Below are positions 54,241-64,000 of a stretch of 64,000 bases of DNA, in pieces. Source of the stretch: Marthasterias glacialis. Its lineage: Eukaryota > Echinodermata > Asteroidea > Forcipulatida > Asteriidae. The position numbers and the translations under genes are program-made. The notes below the pieces were generated by a model, which saw only the letters and a list, made by a program, of their open reading frames with translations, was not told the origin of the DNA and searched no databases. Numbering within the stretch: the stretch's first letter is position 1; every line of letters starts with the position of its first letter. The stretch is taken from contig OU452225.1 of the NCBI GenBank assembly GCA_911728455.2, forward strand, positions 11,196,731-11,260,730. The letters run 5' to 3'.

Positions 54241-56556
54241 TTATATGAAATCATTGGATTGCCGGGATTCAAAATCTTCCTCTGTAGATGTTGAACTTTC
54301 ATCTCCATCATTTGCTGTATCTTCCTGCACATAAACCTTGTCTGCATAAAACCGATTTTCCGTAAATGAATGTTGAAGTTTTTCACTATCTTCCCTGCGT
54401 TTATGACGTTTATGCTTCTTGTGCTTTTTGTGTTTGTGCCGACTGTGGCTTGACGACACTGGCAGTACATCTGTGCTGCTACTGGATCTTTCGTGCCTGT
54501 CCGATATTGTTCTCTTTTTCCGACTCAAGACCATGGTGAGATGTAGAAGTGAATTTTTAGAATCGTCCAATCGCCTGTTCTTTGCTCTGTCTCTATCGTC
54601 TTCAGAGTCGCTTGTTCTTTGTTTTCTGGAGCTGGACGCGTCATGATGACGAGTGTGTGTATGTTCAGTTCTAAAGCCCTCCCTTCTTGAGGTATGCTCG
54701 GAATGGTTTCCGTACCCTGAGACAACATCACTCTGGCTCCTGTTTCTCCAAAGTAATTCCCAACATTCTCTTTCATCGGACAACATCTCCCTGCGATGGG
54801 ATCGTTGCCCAATACCATAAACTTCTTGAGGGTTGCCGTTAACAGTGCTGACGGTCGAGAGAACCTTAAACTCGGGTTTGTGTTTTGAGCTGCCTCTAGA
54901 GTGTGACCCATGGGACGAACTGGAAGAATACTTCCTTCTTTTCTCTCTATTTCTGTCTCTGTCATGAACTCTGAAAGTAGGGAGGGGCGAAGCGCTACCT
55001 TTTGACCTGGATCTTGACCTGGAACGCGATTTTCTTAAATGTGTATGCGATGACCTTTCTTTGTGGTTTGCTGTATGGTTTGAATGAGAGCTGTGACTCA
55101 TTAAGGACGCGGAGGAATCTCGGTGTCTACGATGATGCCTTCGGTCTTTGTGTCCTCTCTTGTGTGAATGTCTACGAGTGTGTTCATCTTGACCGTTCTC
55201 AACAGACTGGCTGCGGTGTTTAGATGACCCCTGATGTTCTGGACTACCTGCCTGGTCCTGGATATGCTTCTTCTTCTGGTGCCGCTTACCACCCTGTTTG
55301 GTCTGTCTCAAATCTGTATGCTCCTCTTCAGTGCTGGACGACAAAAGTATCACATACTCTGGGGTGCGCTCCTCGTACGGTTTGAGCACTCCAACAATTT
55401 CAATCTCACTGTCATCATCGGTGATGACGTTTGGGACAGAAGCAGGCTCCGATTTCACATCAACGGGTGGATTAGAAGAGACTCCCGATGGGCCAGGTTG
55501 GTCTGGATCTGGCTGGGTGGAAGGCGGCTCAGGGTTGTGAGTACTTGACAAGTCCAGTGCCTCGACTTGTTCACTTGCTGCCCGTGAAGTATTTGAGGAG
55601 GTGCTGTCAGGTCTCAGAAGGCTACTCAAGGTGGGGACTTCAATGACTTCATCTTCTGATGACACACTGATTACATCATTGTAATCTGAGCTGCCTTGGA
55701 GGCCAGAGAGTGGTAATTCTGACATTGTTTGGTCCGTCTGTTGGGAAGCTGTAAAGTCATACTGAGCAATCTGATCGTATGTGTTCATGTCGTACGGGGA
55801 ACGTGCAAAGCTGACTAACTCGTGGATAAAATGGTCCGTTTGCCCATACAGGAAGGGTCGCAAGTGCTCGTGGAACTCCTCAGTTTGTAAGTGTACATTC
55901 GGAAGCAGTGACAAGATGTACTGAGTCATGAAGGTCACGTGATCCTCTCCGCTGAACAGTACGCCAAGATCTCGCCTCAACCAAGGCACCAAGCGATGGG
56001 TTATGGCCGGGTTCCTGCGGAAGAACTCTGTGGAGATATCACGGTAAAGGGTATAGGGATTAGACCCCATGTGCCTGGCCCACAGGTTGGCTCTGTAGAT
56101 GAGACGGCGGCGCTCCTCAGAAGCGGCTTGCAAGTGAATCTGATAAGATCTTTGGTAGCGTCTGCCTAATGCACGATTACGTCGCCACGTCAACTCCGTC
56201 CTGTGCTCCTCTGTCATTGTTGTGGAATACCTGAACCGCCTCCCTCGTCTATCCGTTCCAAATGAACCACTATCCGTCGGTTTAAGATGGTACTGATCAT
56301 AGACATCATTTGACACCACGTTATGTATGATAGACTTGAATGTTGTCTTGCACAGTGGACAAGTTGCTTTGATCTTTGACCACTCAAGAAGACAAACAAA
56401 ACAGAAGGTGTGAAAGCAGGCATCTGTGAAGGCTTTGTTGTTGACCTTTCCAAGGCAGATTGGGCAGTCAGAATCAGGTGAACCACTACGGGACGATGAT
56501 CTATCACTCTGGAGGGTTGGCGACAGCCGCTCCGGCGTTGCTTCTGGGCTTGCCAT
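54241..56556 (-). CDS. TOPORS: TOPORS, RING-type E3 ubiquitin/SUMO ligase, 771 aa, intronless coding region
   Basis: One uninterrupted coding exon, as in vertebrate TOPORS. The N-terminus has a C3HC4 RING with C31, C34, C47, H49, C52, C55, C66 and C69. It is followed by GRRFRY (105-110), like the human GRRFRYRTTLT motif, and a conserved helical block with EHLRPFLYGQT (230-240) and ELVSFARSPYD (246-256). Three SUMO-interaction-like hydrophobic/acidic motifs lie at 295-303, 385-390 and 401-408. The rest is Ser/Arg/His-rich and highly charged, ending in a Lys/His-rich tract and an acidic tail. The family ligates ubiquitin and SUMO, with p53 and PML-body roles, and is linked to centrosome and cilia. 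The protein is shorter than human (about 1045 aa), mainly in the disordered C-terminal part. I chose the ATG at 56556 because an acceptor (TTCTGTAG) lies 7 bases before it. Confidence 0.96.
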   Translation of the reverse strand: MASPEATPERLSPTLQSDRSSSRSGSPDSDCPICLGKVNNKAFTDACFHTFCFVCLLEWSKIKATCPLCKTTFKSIIHNVVSNDVYDQYHLKPTDSGSFGTDRRGRRFRYSTTMTEEHRTELTWRRNRALGRRYQRSYQIHLQAASEERRRLIYRANLWARHMGSNPYTLYRDISTEFFRRNPAITHRLVPWLRRDLGVLFSGEDHVTFMTQYILSLLPNVHLQTEEFHEHLRPFLYGQTDHFIHELVSFARSPYDMNTYDQIAQYDFTASQQTDQTMSELPLSGLQGSSDYNDVISVSSEDEVIEVPTLSSLLRPDSTSSNTSRAASEQVEALDLSSTHNPEPPSTQPDPDQPGPSGVSSNPPVDVKSEPASVPNVITDDDSEIEIVGVLKPYEERTPEYVILLSSSTEEEHTDLRQTKQGGKRHQKKKHIQDQAGSPEHQGSSKHRSQSVENGQDEHTRRHSHKRGHKDRRHHRRHRDSSASLMSHSSHSNHTANHKERSSHTHLRKSRSRSRSRSKGSASPLPTFRVHDRDRNREKRRKYSSSSSHGSHSRGSSKHKPEFKVLSTVSTVNGNPQEVYGIGQRSHRREMLSDERECWELLWRNRSQSDVVSGYGNHSEHTSRREGFRTEHTHTRHHDASSSRKQRTSDSEDDRDRAKNRRLDDSKNSLLHLTMVLSRKKRTISDRHERSSSSTDVLPVSSSHSRHKHKKHKKHKRHKRREDSEKLQHSFTENRFYADKVYVQEDTANDGDESSTSTEEDFESRQSNDFI

Positions 56557-56563
56557 CCTTGAT

Positions 56564-58403
56564 CTACAGAACAATCACAAAACTTCAAACTAATTATCTT
56601 GTAATGTTGGAGTAAAGTTTTCATCAATAAAGGAATCATAATCCAAGAGAGATTAAGTTGTTGTTAACAGGTTACAACAAACAAACAAAAATTCATGTGT
56701 AAAGATTACACCTTCGTTTTAAATGTAGAGTTTAATAAAACTGGAAAACAGCAATTTTATTAATCGATTGAGTCTCTTTTTTAGATAGATGTTAATATTT
56801 GCATCGGGGGAATGAATATAAATTTCAATTTGGGTCAGAGGCAAGGTTTGTAGGGCCAAGAAGCAGAGGTAGTCCAGCATATTGCATTGGCACTACATGA
56901 ATATGGGGCTAGTTTGACTTTTTGAGAGAACGAACAAAACGGACACTTTCAAACGTTAAAATCTGAATTACTTCACAAAATTAAATGTCAGCGCTGAGAT
57001 TTTTCATAAAATTCCACCAAAATAAGTCATTACATCATTATACCTCGGATCTATGAGTAATGTACTTGAGACTCTGTGCAATAAAGTACGGAAGCTTAAA
57101 GTGACCTTCCGAGTTGCCGCGTTTTCGAGTTATTTTATCAGAGAGAGACGGAATACCGTGATATTTCAGACGTGTTCCGAGTTAGTACCACACAGAAATC
57201 CGTCTTTCCCTGATACCGTATCTCGGAAAGACGTCTTTCCCATATACCGTATCTCGGAAAGACGTCTTTCCCTGATACCATATCTCAGAAATCCGTCTTT
57301 CCCTGATACCATATCTCAGAAATCCGTCTTTCCCTGATACCATATCTCAGAAATCCGTCTTTCCCTGATACCATATCTCAGAAATCCGTCTTTCCCTCAC
57401 TGATACCATATCTCAGAAATCCGTCTTTCCCTCACTGATACCATATCTCAGAAATCCGTCTTTCCCTCACTGATACCATATCTCAGAAATCCGTCTTTCC
57501 CTCACTGATACCATATCTCGGAAAGATGTCTTTCCCTGAAAACATATCTGGGAAAGACGTCTTTCTCTGCTTGGAAATCCGTCTTTCCCCGATACCGTAT
57601 CTTGGGCGGAAAGGCGTCTTTCCTAGATATCGGGGAAAGACGGATTTCTGTGTGGTACTAACTCGGAACGCGTCTGAAATATCACGGTATTCCGTCTTTC
57701 TCTTATAAAATAACTCGGAATCGCAGCAACTCGGAAGGTCACTTTAAGCTTCCGTAATAAAGAGATCATCGATGGAAAAATTTTGGCAAAAAATGAGTAA
57801 GTTTCGATTTATTTTGAAAGTTGATGTCTGAATTTGGGCAATAGCCAGTAGCGTTCGTAGACGTAGGGCCAAGAAGCGAAGGTAGTCCAGCGTTTTTGGC
57901 ACTATTTATGGGCCTATATGAATTATGGAGCTCTGAAAAATTGTCCGCCCAAGAAATGAGCCCTCTCATTCAATCATTTCATAAAATGTCATTTTATTAG
58001 CTAGCCAGAGTTAAGCTGTAGACTCTGATCTGTGACCTGGTGACTGTGTCATGTCTTTGTGCAGCGAACAGGAAGAGACTTTTCTCCAGTCCTACTCCTA
58101 GTCCTAGAGTCTTTGTCCAACATTAGGGCATGGAGGCTACCTCCATTTATATAGAAAATAGGGCGAGTGACTTAGTTTGTGTGTGTGTAGCTGTATATAA
58201 ATAATAATGGCTAGTCTGAACGAAGCCATATCAAATGGTGTGTGTAGTGGCGTTCACTGTAAGTTTCTAACGTCAACGTTAGATCTCCGTTCCAAATCTG
58301 ACAGGAACCATCGTAAACTTGGGCGTGTATTCATCAATAAATTTCACCTTTTCGCCACCAAGTCGCCCTTCTAATCAACTACAAATATATAAGGTTTACT
58401 TAC
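56564..58403 (-). other. TOPORS: TOPORS 5' UTR intron
   Basis: Read on the minus strand, a GTAAGT donor begins at 58403 and a TTCTGTAG acceptor ends at 56564, seven bases before the start codon. This defines an intron of about 1.84 kb in the 5' UTR. It contains the foldback element at 57087-57756. Transcript data are needed to confirm the exact non-coding exon. Confidence 0.7.
57087..57756. mobile_element. Foldback element with tandem-repeat core in the TOPORS 5' UTR intron
   Basis: The left arm starts TACGGAAGCTTAAAGTGACC and the right arm is its complement. The arms (about 57087-57215 and 57625-57756) match over about 120 bp with scattered changes. The core has about ten units with AGAAATCCGTCTTTCCC and GATACCATATCTC, first 30 then 34 bp long. 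Flanking ATAAAG (57081-57086 and 57757-57762) may be a target duplication. Confidence 0.9.
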
Positions 58404-58530
58404 CACGGCAAATATTTGAAATCTTCGGGTGATCTTAAGGATTTTTTTTCATTTTTTTCTCAATGACAAATCTCTTCATGACTCGGCTGAAAACAGAAAC
58501 GATTTCAGATTACGCAACTTGCCCAGTACT
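58404..58530 (-). other. TOPORS: TOPORS 5' UTR exon (3' boundary clear, 5' end estimated)
   Basis: The sequence just before the minus-strand GTAAGT donor reads ATATTTGCCGTG. Only the 3' boundary at 58404 is supported. The 5' end is a guess; the exon cannot extend past the SMIM27 start region near 58950. Confidence 0.45.
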
Positions 58531-58949
58531 TTGTGTGTAAATCTCTGTTGAAATACACATACGAGATGGCTTTGTGTAATGCACAAGCGACTAGGTAACA
58601 AGTTTGATCTGGTACTGGACTCGCTGATGGTGAAGTGCGTTACATTTTATTTTGTTCCTCAGACTAACCACTCTGTACTCTTGCGTCAAAACTAAAGCCT
58701 TATGTGATTGGTTACAGGATTGACAAAGTGTTCGCCAAAGCCAACCACAAATGACGTTACATAGCAGCTCAGATTGGTTTTCTTTGTAATGTTTACAGTC
58801 GTAATATGAGCATACTCAGTTGGTATTTTTACTTGAGCAGAGGTGTGGAGGGTTCAACGAATGTACAACGCAAAAAGAAAACTCATTGAGTTGAATATTG
58901 AGCGTCTTTTGAATGTTTAAAAGCGTCAAACTGACGTTTATTTTTAATC
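58531..58949. promoter_or_regulatory. Presumed bidirectional promoter between TOPORS and SMIM27
   Basis: The interval between the last possible TOPORS 5' UTR base and the SMIM27 start codon is at most about 545 bp, so the two genes must share it. It holds two inverted CCAAT boxes (ATTGG at 58707-58711 and 58773-58777) and a CRE-like TGACGTTA at 58752-58759. Such motifs are typical of divergent housekeeping promoters. No TATA box is obvious. Exact start sites cannot be read from the sequence. Confidence 0.55.
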
Positions 58950-58994
58950 ATGACCCTTTTAAGCAAAAAAACTCAAGAAGTAATTGTTTCTATG
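58950..58994 (+). CDS. SMIM27: SMIM27 coding exon 1
   Basis: Fifteen codons from ATG, encoding MTLLSKKTQEVIVSM, followed directly by GTAAGT. It supplies the basic N-terminus and the first part of the membrane segment. Confidence 0.82.
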
Positions 58995-60795
58995 GTAAGT
59001 AAACTGAATTTGAAAATGCTGTTTTAAATTATGTCTTTCAACTTCAATTTATATTTATTGGACTTGGAGGTAAAATGAAATTCCCATGCATGCATGATGA
59101 TTATTAAATGTAATTTAAGAGCATTCTCTTTTATTTAAGTTTTAAATTCTTTGACATTATCTTTTCATCTCTTTGTTTTGTTTGTTTGTTGTGTATTCAC
59201 TGATTTATCGCAGATTGCATTAATTATTTATGTATGTTTTTTGTATGAAAACTCTGAATTTGATGTTAACTTGTATAATTCAATTGTCTTTTTTCCATGT
59301 AAACATTGTGTGTCAATATATTGCTGTATTTGGACTGCAGTTGAGTATTTATGGGTGTTCAATAACTATTATTATTATTATTGAACATGAACAAATTAAT
59401 GGTTTAGTGGAAGCTTTGACATTGGGCATGTTGGGCTGATGTAATCTAAAACTGGTGTTATTGCTATGCACTCAACTAGACCCACTGGGGCGCTGTACTT
59501 CTTTTTTGAGATGTTGACATTGGTCGTGCTAGTACTACTACTAATACTATACTAAAGTAGCTACTACTATTATGACCAATATAATGTCAAAATCGCAAAA
59601 AAGGTGTACAGCGCCCCAGTAACTGGATCTAGCAATCAGCCATTAACAATAGGATTAATGGATGCAACATCGGTTCAGTTTTAATATTGTTCTTACTCCT
59701 GACTAGCCCCATTTGTGTGGCGAAGCATTTTTTGACATCTGGTAATCCTTTGCCACACTAGTGGGGCTACCTCCCGACAGTCTAAGGTTGTGCATAAATG
59801 TGAGAGGGTTGGAAGTCGGATTTTGTCAGTGGAAACTGTGACCACTGTTTGCCTTTTGACGAATGCTTTTTCATTACATGATTGTGTTACCATACTTTGT
59901 TTTTAACCTGTACTTTCTCTTGATGCAGAGCATGCAAATAAAGACTAAAACATAATAAAAAAAAACTAGAGGTTTAAGCATTTTTAGTCAGAATAATATA
60001 CACAGCGGAGATAGTGCATTATGATCACAATTGAGTTCCATGGTAATAATGTGTAAAATGTCTTCATGATTTTCTTTTTTACAGTTACAAAGTTGTTTGT
60101 TTATCTGCACTGCAGAACTTCTAGGCAGGGCTAGTTTATGGCTGAAAATATATTTCTTCAGAGCTATTCTTCAAAATGCCTTAAATAAACTGATGTAAAA
60201 CAAATATTTGAAACATTTATGGCCATGCTTATCTAATACAATAAGAAATCAAAAGTGATAAAAATAAAACTGAGCCAAATTGCAGTCAAATTATTAAATG
60301 TATATAAATATAGCCAATCCTCCCTGCTCTTAACGCCATAAATAGTGCTAATACTCTGGACTCTCTCCAACTTTTTCAGGAGTTGGATGGAGTCCAGGGT
60401 ATAATTGATGGTCTACCCCTGTTCCTAGGCCTAGATCCGTATTGGTGATACAAATGTACAAGTGTGTGTGTACATGTAACAGTGTGAGCTTGTAGAAATG
60501 TTTGATTAGTTTTATTGTTACTTTCTTCTTTCAGATACCCTTTACCAAGACAACATATCTCGCCCTAACTACCTCCATTGGAAACAAATATATATCAGGC
60601 TTAGAGATCTTACTTATATTTTGGCTCAGCATCAGGCTGACAAATTAGATTCATTAAGATTTTAAATAATGAAATTTCTATTTTAACCTGCAGGTTATAT
60701 TTGCGGTAGTCCTCATAGCATGGGGACACGTCATCTACGCAGGACGAGTTGCTGCCCTCAGAGTCTACCCAGAGTTAGGTCAACCACCTCCCTGA
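58950..60795 (+). CDS. SMIM27: SMIM27-like single-pass membrane microprotein, 2 exons, 48 aa
   Basis: Exon 1 is 58950-58994 (15 codons, phase 0, donor GTAAGT at 58995) and exon 2 is 60694-60795 (33 codons plus TGA, acceptor TTAACCTGCAG). The joined product has a short basic N-terminus (SKKTQE), one hydrophobic segment (about residues 11-31) containing VVLIAWGHVIYA, then AALRVYPEL. Human SMIM27 (55 aa, formerly TOPORS-AS1) has SRRTLD, then IVLISWGCIIYA, and KKYPD in the same order. The adjacent TOPORS in divergent orientation matches the human arrangement, which strengthens the identification. The function is unknown as far as I recall. Neither exon is long enough to be found by an ordinary ORF scan. 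Confidence 0.85.
58995..60693 (+). other. SMIM27: SMIM27 intron
   Basis: Begins GTAAGT and ends ACCTGCAG. It holds a short ATT repeat (59366-59380), a TAC-rich block (about 59530-59570) and inverted sequences GGGGCGCTGTACTTCTTTTTTG (59487) / CAAAAAAGGTGTACAGCGCCCC (59596) that mark a small MITE. A second acceptor-like CTTTCAG at 60534 could give an alternative exon. Confidence 0.7.
59485..59620. mobile_element. Small MITE in the SMIM27 intron
   Basis: ACTGGGGCGCTGTAC and GTACAGCGCCCCAGT are perfect inverted ends (about 59480-59494 and 59607-59621). Inner TTTTTTGAGATGTTGACATTGGTCGT / ACCAATATAATGTCAAAATCGCAAAAAA continue the fold. Confidence 0.85.
60694..60795 (+). CDS. SMIM27: SMIM27 coding exon 2
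   Basis: It opens after a pyrimidine-rich tract and CAG, and encodes the core of the membrane helix with the conserved IAWGHVIYA, then a short polar tail ending in QPPP and TGA. Confidence 0.85.
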   Translation, partial: VIFAVVLIAWGHVIYAGRVAALRVYPELGQPPP

Positions 60796-61095
60796 TCATT
60801 TCAGAGATCAGCCTGCCTGGAGCCACGTGAAGATACCTCCAAGCTTTTCTGAAGAATACGGAATGTACGGAATGTTGGAACGGAAAAACTATACAGAACC
60901 ATGATAGAGAAAGCTGTGGAAAAAAGAATGAGATGTTGTTTGTGAGAATGTATAATTGGACTGAGTTTAAGAAACACTCAATCTTTGGGGCTCAACAATT
61001 TTGGGTTACCTTAAGATAGTGCTTAGAACCTAATCATCTTAATCTCAAGGTACCCTTACAGTGCGACACCTTAGAAAATGTTGGTTTTTATGAAC
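60796..61095. other. SMIM27 3' UTR and flank
   Basis: Presumed SMIM27 3' UTR. No polyadenylation signal is close by; AATAAA occurs only further on (near 61940). No other feature. Confidence 0.4.
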
Positions 61096-61102
61096 GCATA
61101 AA

Positions 61103-61302
61103 GACCATAACTGTCCTGACGATGACTAGAGCAGGCTAGTCGAAACGTTGAGACAATGGACAAACTCACTAAGCGGCAGTGAAGTTATCCGAGAAGTCCC
61201 CTCGATCCACTGTGCGAAAGTAGTAGTAGTCCCGGCCGATTTCTTACCTCCCCAGGTAGTACTTAATAAGCAGGACGTTTCTTTTCAGAACTAAGTTTTT
61301 TT
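61103..61302 (+). mobile_element. Penelope/retrozyme-like repeat with hammerhead-like core
   Basis: CTGACGA (61116-61122), a stem GACTAG / CTAGTC (61124-61129 and 61136-61141) with loop AGCAGG, then GAAAC (61142-61146) and GTTGAGAC resemble the conserved parts of a type I hammerhead ribozyme. The tail AAGCGGCAGTGAAG, AGTAGTAGTAGTC and TTACCTCCCCAGGTAGTACTTAAT matches the 46.3-kb copy. Confidence 0.75.
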
Positions 61303-63410
61303 TTCTGGATGGACAAACTAATTGAAGTAAGGCCCTTTTCAAAACTACAATGTCAGCTGTGGCTTGGGCTTCATCTGTTTAGTTATTTTTATAGTCGCAT
61401 TGCAATGGATATTTGGCTGTGTGCAGTTGAATTAAAGCATATGGACAACAGTGGGAACTGTCAAAGTCCAGTTTTCGCACTTTATGTTACCCACATTGCT
61501 ATACTTAAAGCGGCAGGTCGTCATGATTATAGCAGGTGGCTATGCTAGGTAAGATGAACTCTCACCCTGATGCTGCACACGGGCTCGCTTGCGGTTAAAT
61601 CACAAACGGCGCCGTCGTTGTCAAACTGTCAAGTGACCGCCGGCAAGCACGCGCGCGTAGTAACTGGGTTATTCCATTTACTGCTATAATCATGACGACA
61701 CAGGCCCTTTAAAATTACATTTTAAATCCGTTTTGAACAATGACTCGCAATATCAAAACTACTTGTTTTAATCATTTCTTTAAAAAAAAATAGGCTTAGC
61801 ATTTCAGGCAAAATTATTTCACTGGAAGTTTTCCAACATGATCATCTTTATACGATAATGTAAGTTATGTGGAAATCTGTAAACAATTATTTTGTTTCCA
61901 TGTGATCAATGTTGTGCACACCCTTTGATACAATTGTAAATAATAAAAACAATAAAATTCTGTAAGATATTTAAATTACAATACTGGGAATTTACATAAA
62001 TTTTATAACAAAATGTTTATGAGAATTATAACAAGGTGTCTCTTTTTGTTCTGTGGTTTTCCATGAATGGTAATTAGGGGCAGGAGTACTACATGTAAAA
62101 TGTACATAATTATGTACACACACGGTTTGACCTCAAACCAGAAAAATCTCTTAAATTTTTATGTACTTTTTTTGACTAGAAAGTTGGTTATTTCTCATGT
62201 CAAGTGGTAGATGGCCCATTCAGTGGCAACTACTGATCTACCATGGTCATTTCGTGCTCGAATATAATGTGGCATGGTGTACTCCCCACCATTTCTCCTA
62301 TTGTGTCTTCATTGTGCTTTTGGAGTTTCAAGAATTTTTTTTGGGGGGAGGGGTACTTCTGTAGAAGACGGGAAGCGTTTGTTAGAGTCATGGGATCTCC
62401 CCTGCCCCCTTTGCAGGAACTCCAGCTGCCACATACTGAGCATGGTACACCGTAGTGGTAACATTTTTACACGGGCAAAAACCAGTGAGTAATACATTCT
62501 TGAAAACAGTCTGTTAGGTTAACAAAGTTACAATTATCTAGACAACATCACTCCATAAAGACATCACTCCATTAAAAGAAAACGAATCAAGGTCAGGGGA
62601 CTGACCGACATAGGTGCCATTTGGGCCAAATATAAAAGTTGCATAAAAGATAACAGTGCTCCCAACCATCAAACGATGTGATGGGACAAAATAAATGGGG
62701 GCGGGTCGGTTGCAGGAGGAAGCTGGGGGTTACACACGTTTGTACTTCAGTCCAGCAAGTATTTCATTTAAACATTACAAATAATAATAAACATTGAATT
62801 GAAAATCAGTTGGTCAAACAGGATACTGAAATCCTAAACTTTACGGTCAGTGAGTGGATGTTGACGTAACCTTATTTTCAATCTTGAAATGAAATTTTAT
62901 CCGATTCGTTCTTGCGTCACACAAAAGAACTTTAAACCCGCAACCCGATGTGGTTCCGCTCTGAGAGAGATCAGTGTTTGCCATCAAATAACATGTTTGA
63001 TTTGTTTCGTTTGAAAACTTATATTTTTCATTTAGTCCCAAACAAAACGTATTTTGCCGAGATAATTGACGGGAAATGACGACTGCGCTGGGAGTAAAAC
63101 TAGCAGCATTCGGCTACATAACTGTCAACATTGGCCGAATAACTTAATATCGAGGAGGCCTATTTATAATGCACCATTACATCTTTGAGATGCTCAAGCC
63201 CGAAGAAAATGCAACACGAAAGCCCCCAAAATATGGCAGTCACTAATGCAAAATAGAATATTACAAATGACGATACTGAATGACAAACACAAGAATTCTG
63301 GAGTTGCATGGAAGCTAATTAGTTTGAGCAAGTGAGTCTTATTAAAGCATCTCTGAAGTTTTGTGCAGAAGAAAGACAAGTATTTCGTGGCAACTCATTC
63401 CATAGTCCAG
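61303..63410. other. Gene-free stretch
   Basis: Partial copies of dispersed repeats: 61679-61712 (CTATAATCATGACGACACAGGCCCTTTAAA, an F1 end), 61795-61930 (relative of 11755) and 62267-62490 (relative of 718). The remainder is unrecognised. Confidence 0.45.
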
Positions 63411-63561
63411 GGCCGGTTTCACAAAGAACTAAGATCTTAACTGTGTATTAATCTTGATTGCTTAGCAAAGTGTGATGTCACAATAGAAATCACATGGTGA
63501 TATTGACCACTCATCTTAAGATGCATCTTAGTGCTTTTTAGTGGTTTGTGAAATCGAGCCC
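63411..63561. mobile_element. MITE family F3, copy 2
   Basis: GGTTTCACAAAGAACTAAGAT and TTGTGAAATCGAGCCC are inverted ends; the body matches 11380-11530. A C tract follows at 63578-63593. Confidence 0.87.
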
Positions 63562-64000
63562 AGCATGTGCAACACGACCCCCCCCCCCCCCCCATGGCTT
63601 GTATACTCTTGGTACATACAACAAGCAAAATAGTATTTGAAGAGCGAAGGCTCCTAGATGGATTGTAGTGCATTATCAATTTAATAATTATTCTGTGTGG
63701 GAGTAGAACCATGGATACAATGAAAAATAAATAGAAGTAATTCAAAACACAGTACGAAAATGGACAGGTAACCACAACGAAGAGAGTGCGACACAGGTGT
63801 AAGGCCTATGTATAGATATAAAGCTTTGCAAGGCGTAAGTTGAAGAACGATGAATTTGCTTTCGGGTGACAAACGGGGGTAAAATATTCTTTGTGAGAGA
63901 AGTGGCTGTGCTGGTTCTTAGAAGAATTGGAATTAAGAAATAGTCTCGAATAGTGTACCCTGCTCGTGTTCATGAGAATGCTGGGCTCCATTGCAGTCTT
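63562..64000. other. Unannotated end of window
   Basis: Nothing recognised; short open frames without similarity. Confidence 0.4.

Noticed and set aside
54525..54965. Overlapping minus-strand frame of 146 codons, and plus-strand frames, within TOPORS
   Set aside because: Shadows of the Ser/Arg-rich TOPORS coding sequence.
56557..56574. N-terminal extension of TOPORS by six residues
   Set aside because: It would start at TTG and crosses a good splice acceptor; the ATG at 56556 is preferred.
57180..57545. Direct repeats resembling a CRISPR array
   Set aside because: The units are contiguous tandem copies inside a foldback transposon and have no spacers.
60541..60665. Alternative SMIM27 internal exon after CTTTCAG
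   Set aside because: It would end the protein with an unrelated sequence, and no donor is needed or seen; direct splicing to 60694 restores the conserved helix.

Overview
The window is animal nuclear DNA, AT-rich, with intron-containing genes, GT-AG splice sites, many microsatellites, tRNA-derived SINEs and numerous short inverted-repeat elements (MITEs). Gene content and repeat style fit a marine deuterostome. I lean towards an echinoderm, probably a sea star, but that rests on recalled repeat families and protein similarity, not on a search.

Layout. Positions 1 to about 29,100 hold no gene I can support; they are repeats, MITEs, SINE pieces and microsatellites. From 29,125 to 48,553 (+) lies a complete KAT14 (CSRP2BP/ATAC2) gene. 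I assembled 15 coding exons with consistent splice phases into a 773-residue protein: an N-terminal PHD-type zinc finger, a conserved central region and a C-terminal GNAT acetyltransferase domain. Its introns carry SINEs, MITEs and a 1.46-kb minisatellite of 68-bp units with a 475-bp higher-order period. From 56,556 down to 54,241 (-) is the single coding exon of TOPORS, a RING E3 ubiquitin/SUMO ligase of 771 residues, in tail-to-tail orientation with KAT14. Its 5' UTR is interrupted by a 1.84-kb intron that carries a large foldback element.

Divergent from TOPORS, across a shared promoter region of at most about 550 bp, is a two-exon gene at 58,950-60,795 (+). It encodes a 48-residue single-pass membrane microprotein that I identify as SMIM27. 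In human, SMIM27 was first named TOPORS-AS1 because it lies head-to-head with TOPORS, so the pairing appears to be ancient. From 60,796 to the end there is only repeat and unannotated sequence.

The most interesting non-genic signals are: hammerhead-ribozyme-like motifs in a dispersed Penelope/retrozyme-like repeat (61.1, 46.5 and 29.4 kb); a Mutator-type MITE with a 10-bp target duplication (410-682); the foldback element with a tandem-repeat core in the TOPORS intron (57,087-57,756); a partial local duplication of the first KAT14 coding exon; and SINEs arranged as inverted pairs. I see no prokaryotic system, CRISPR array or viral gene here.
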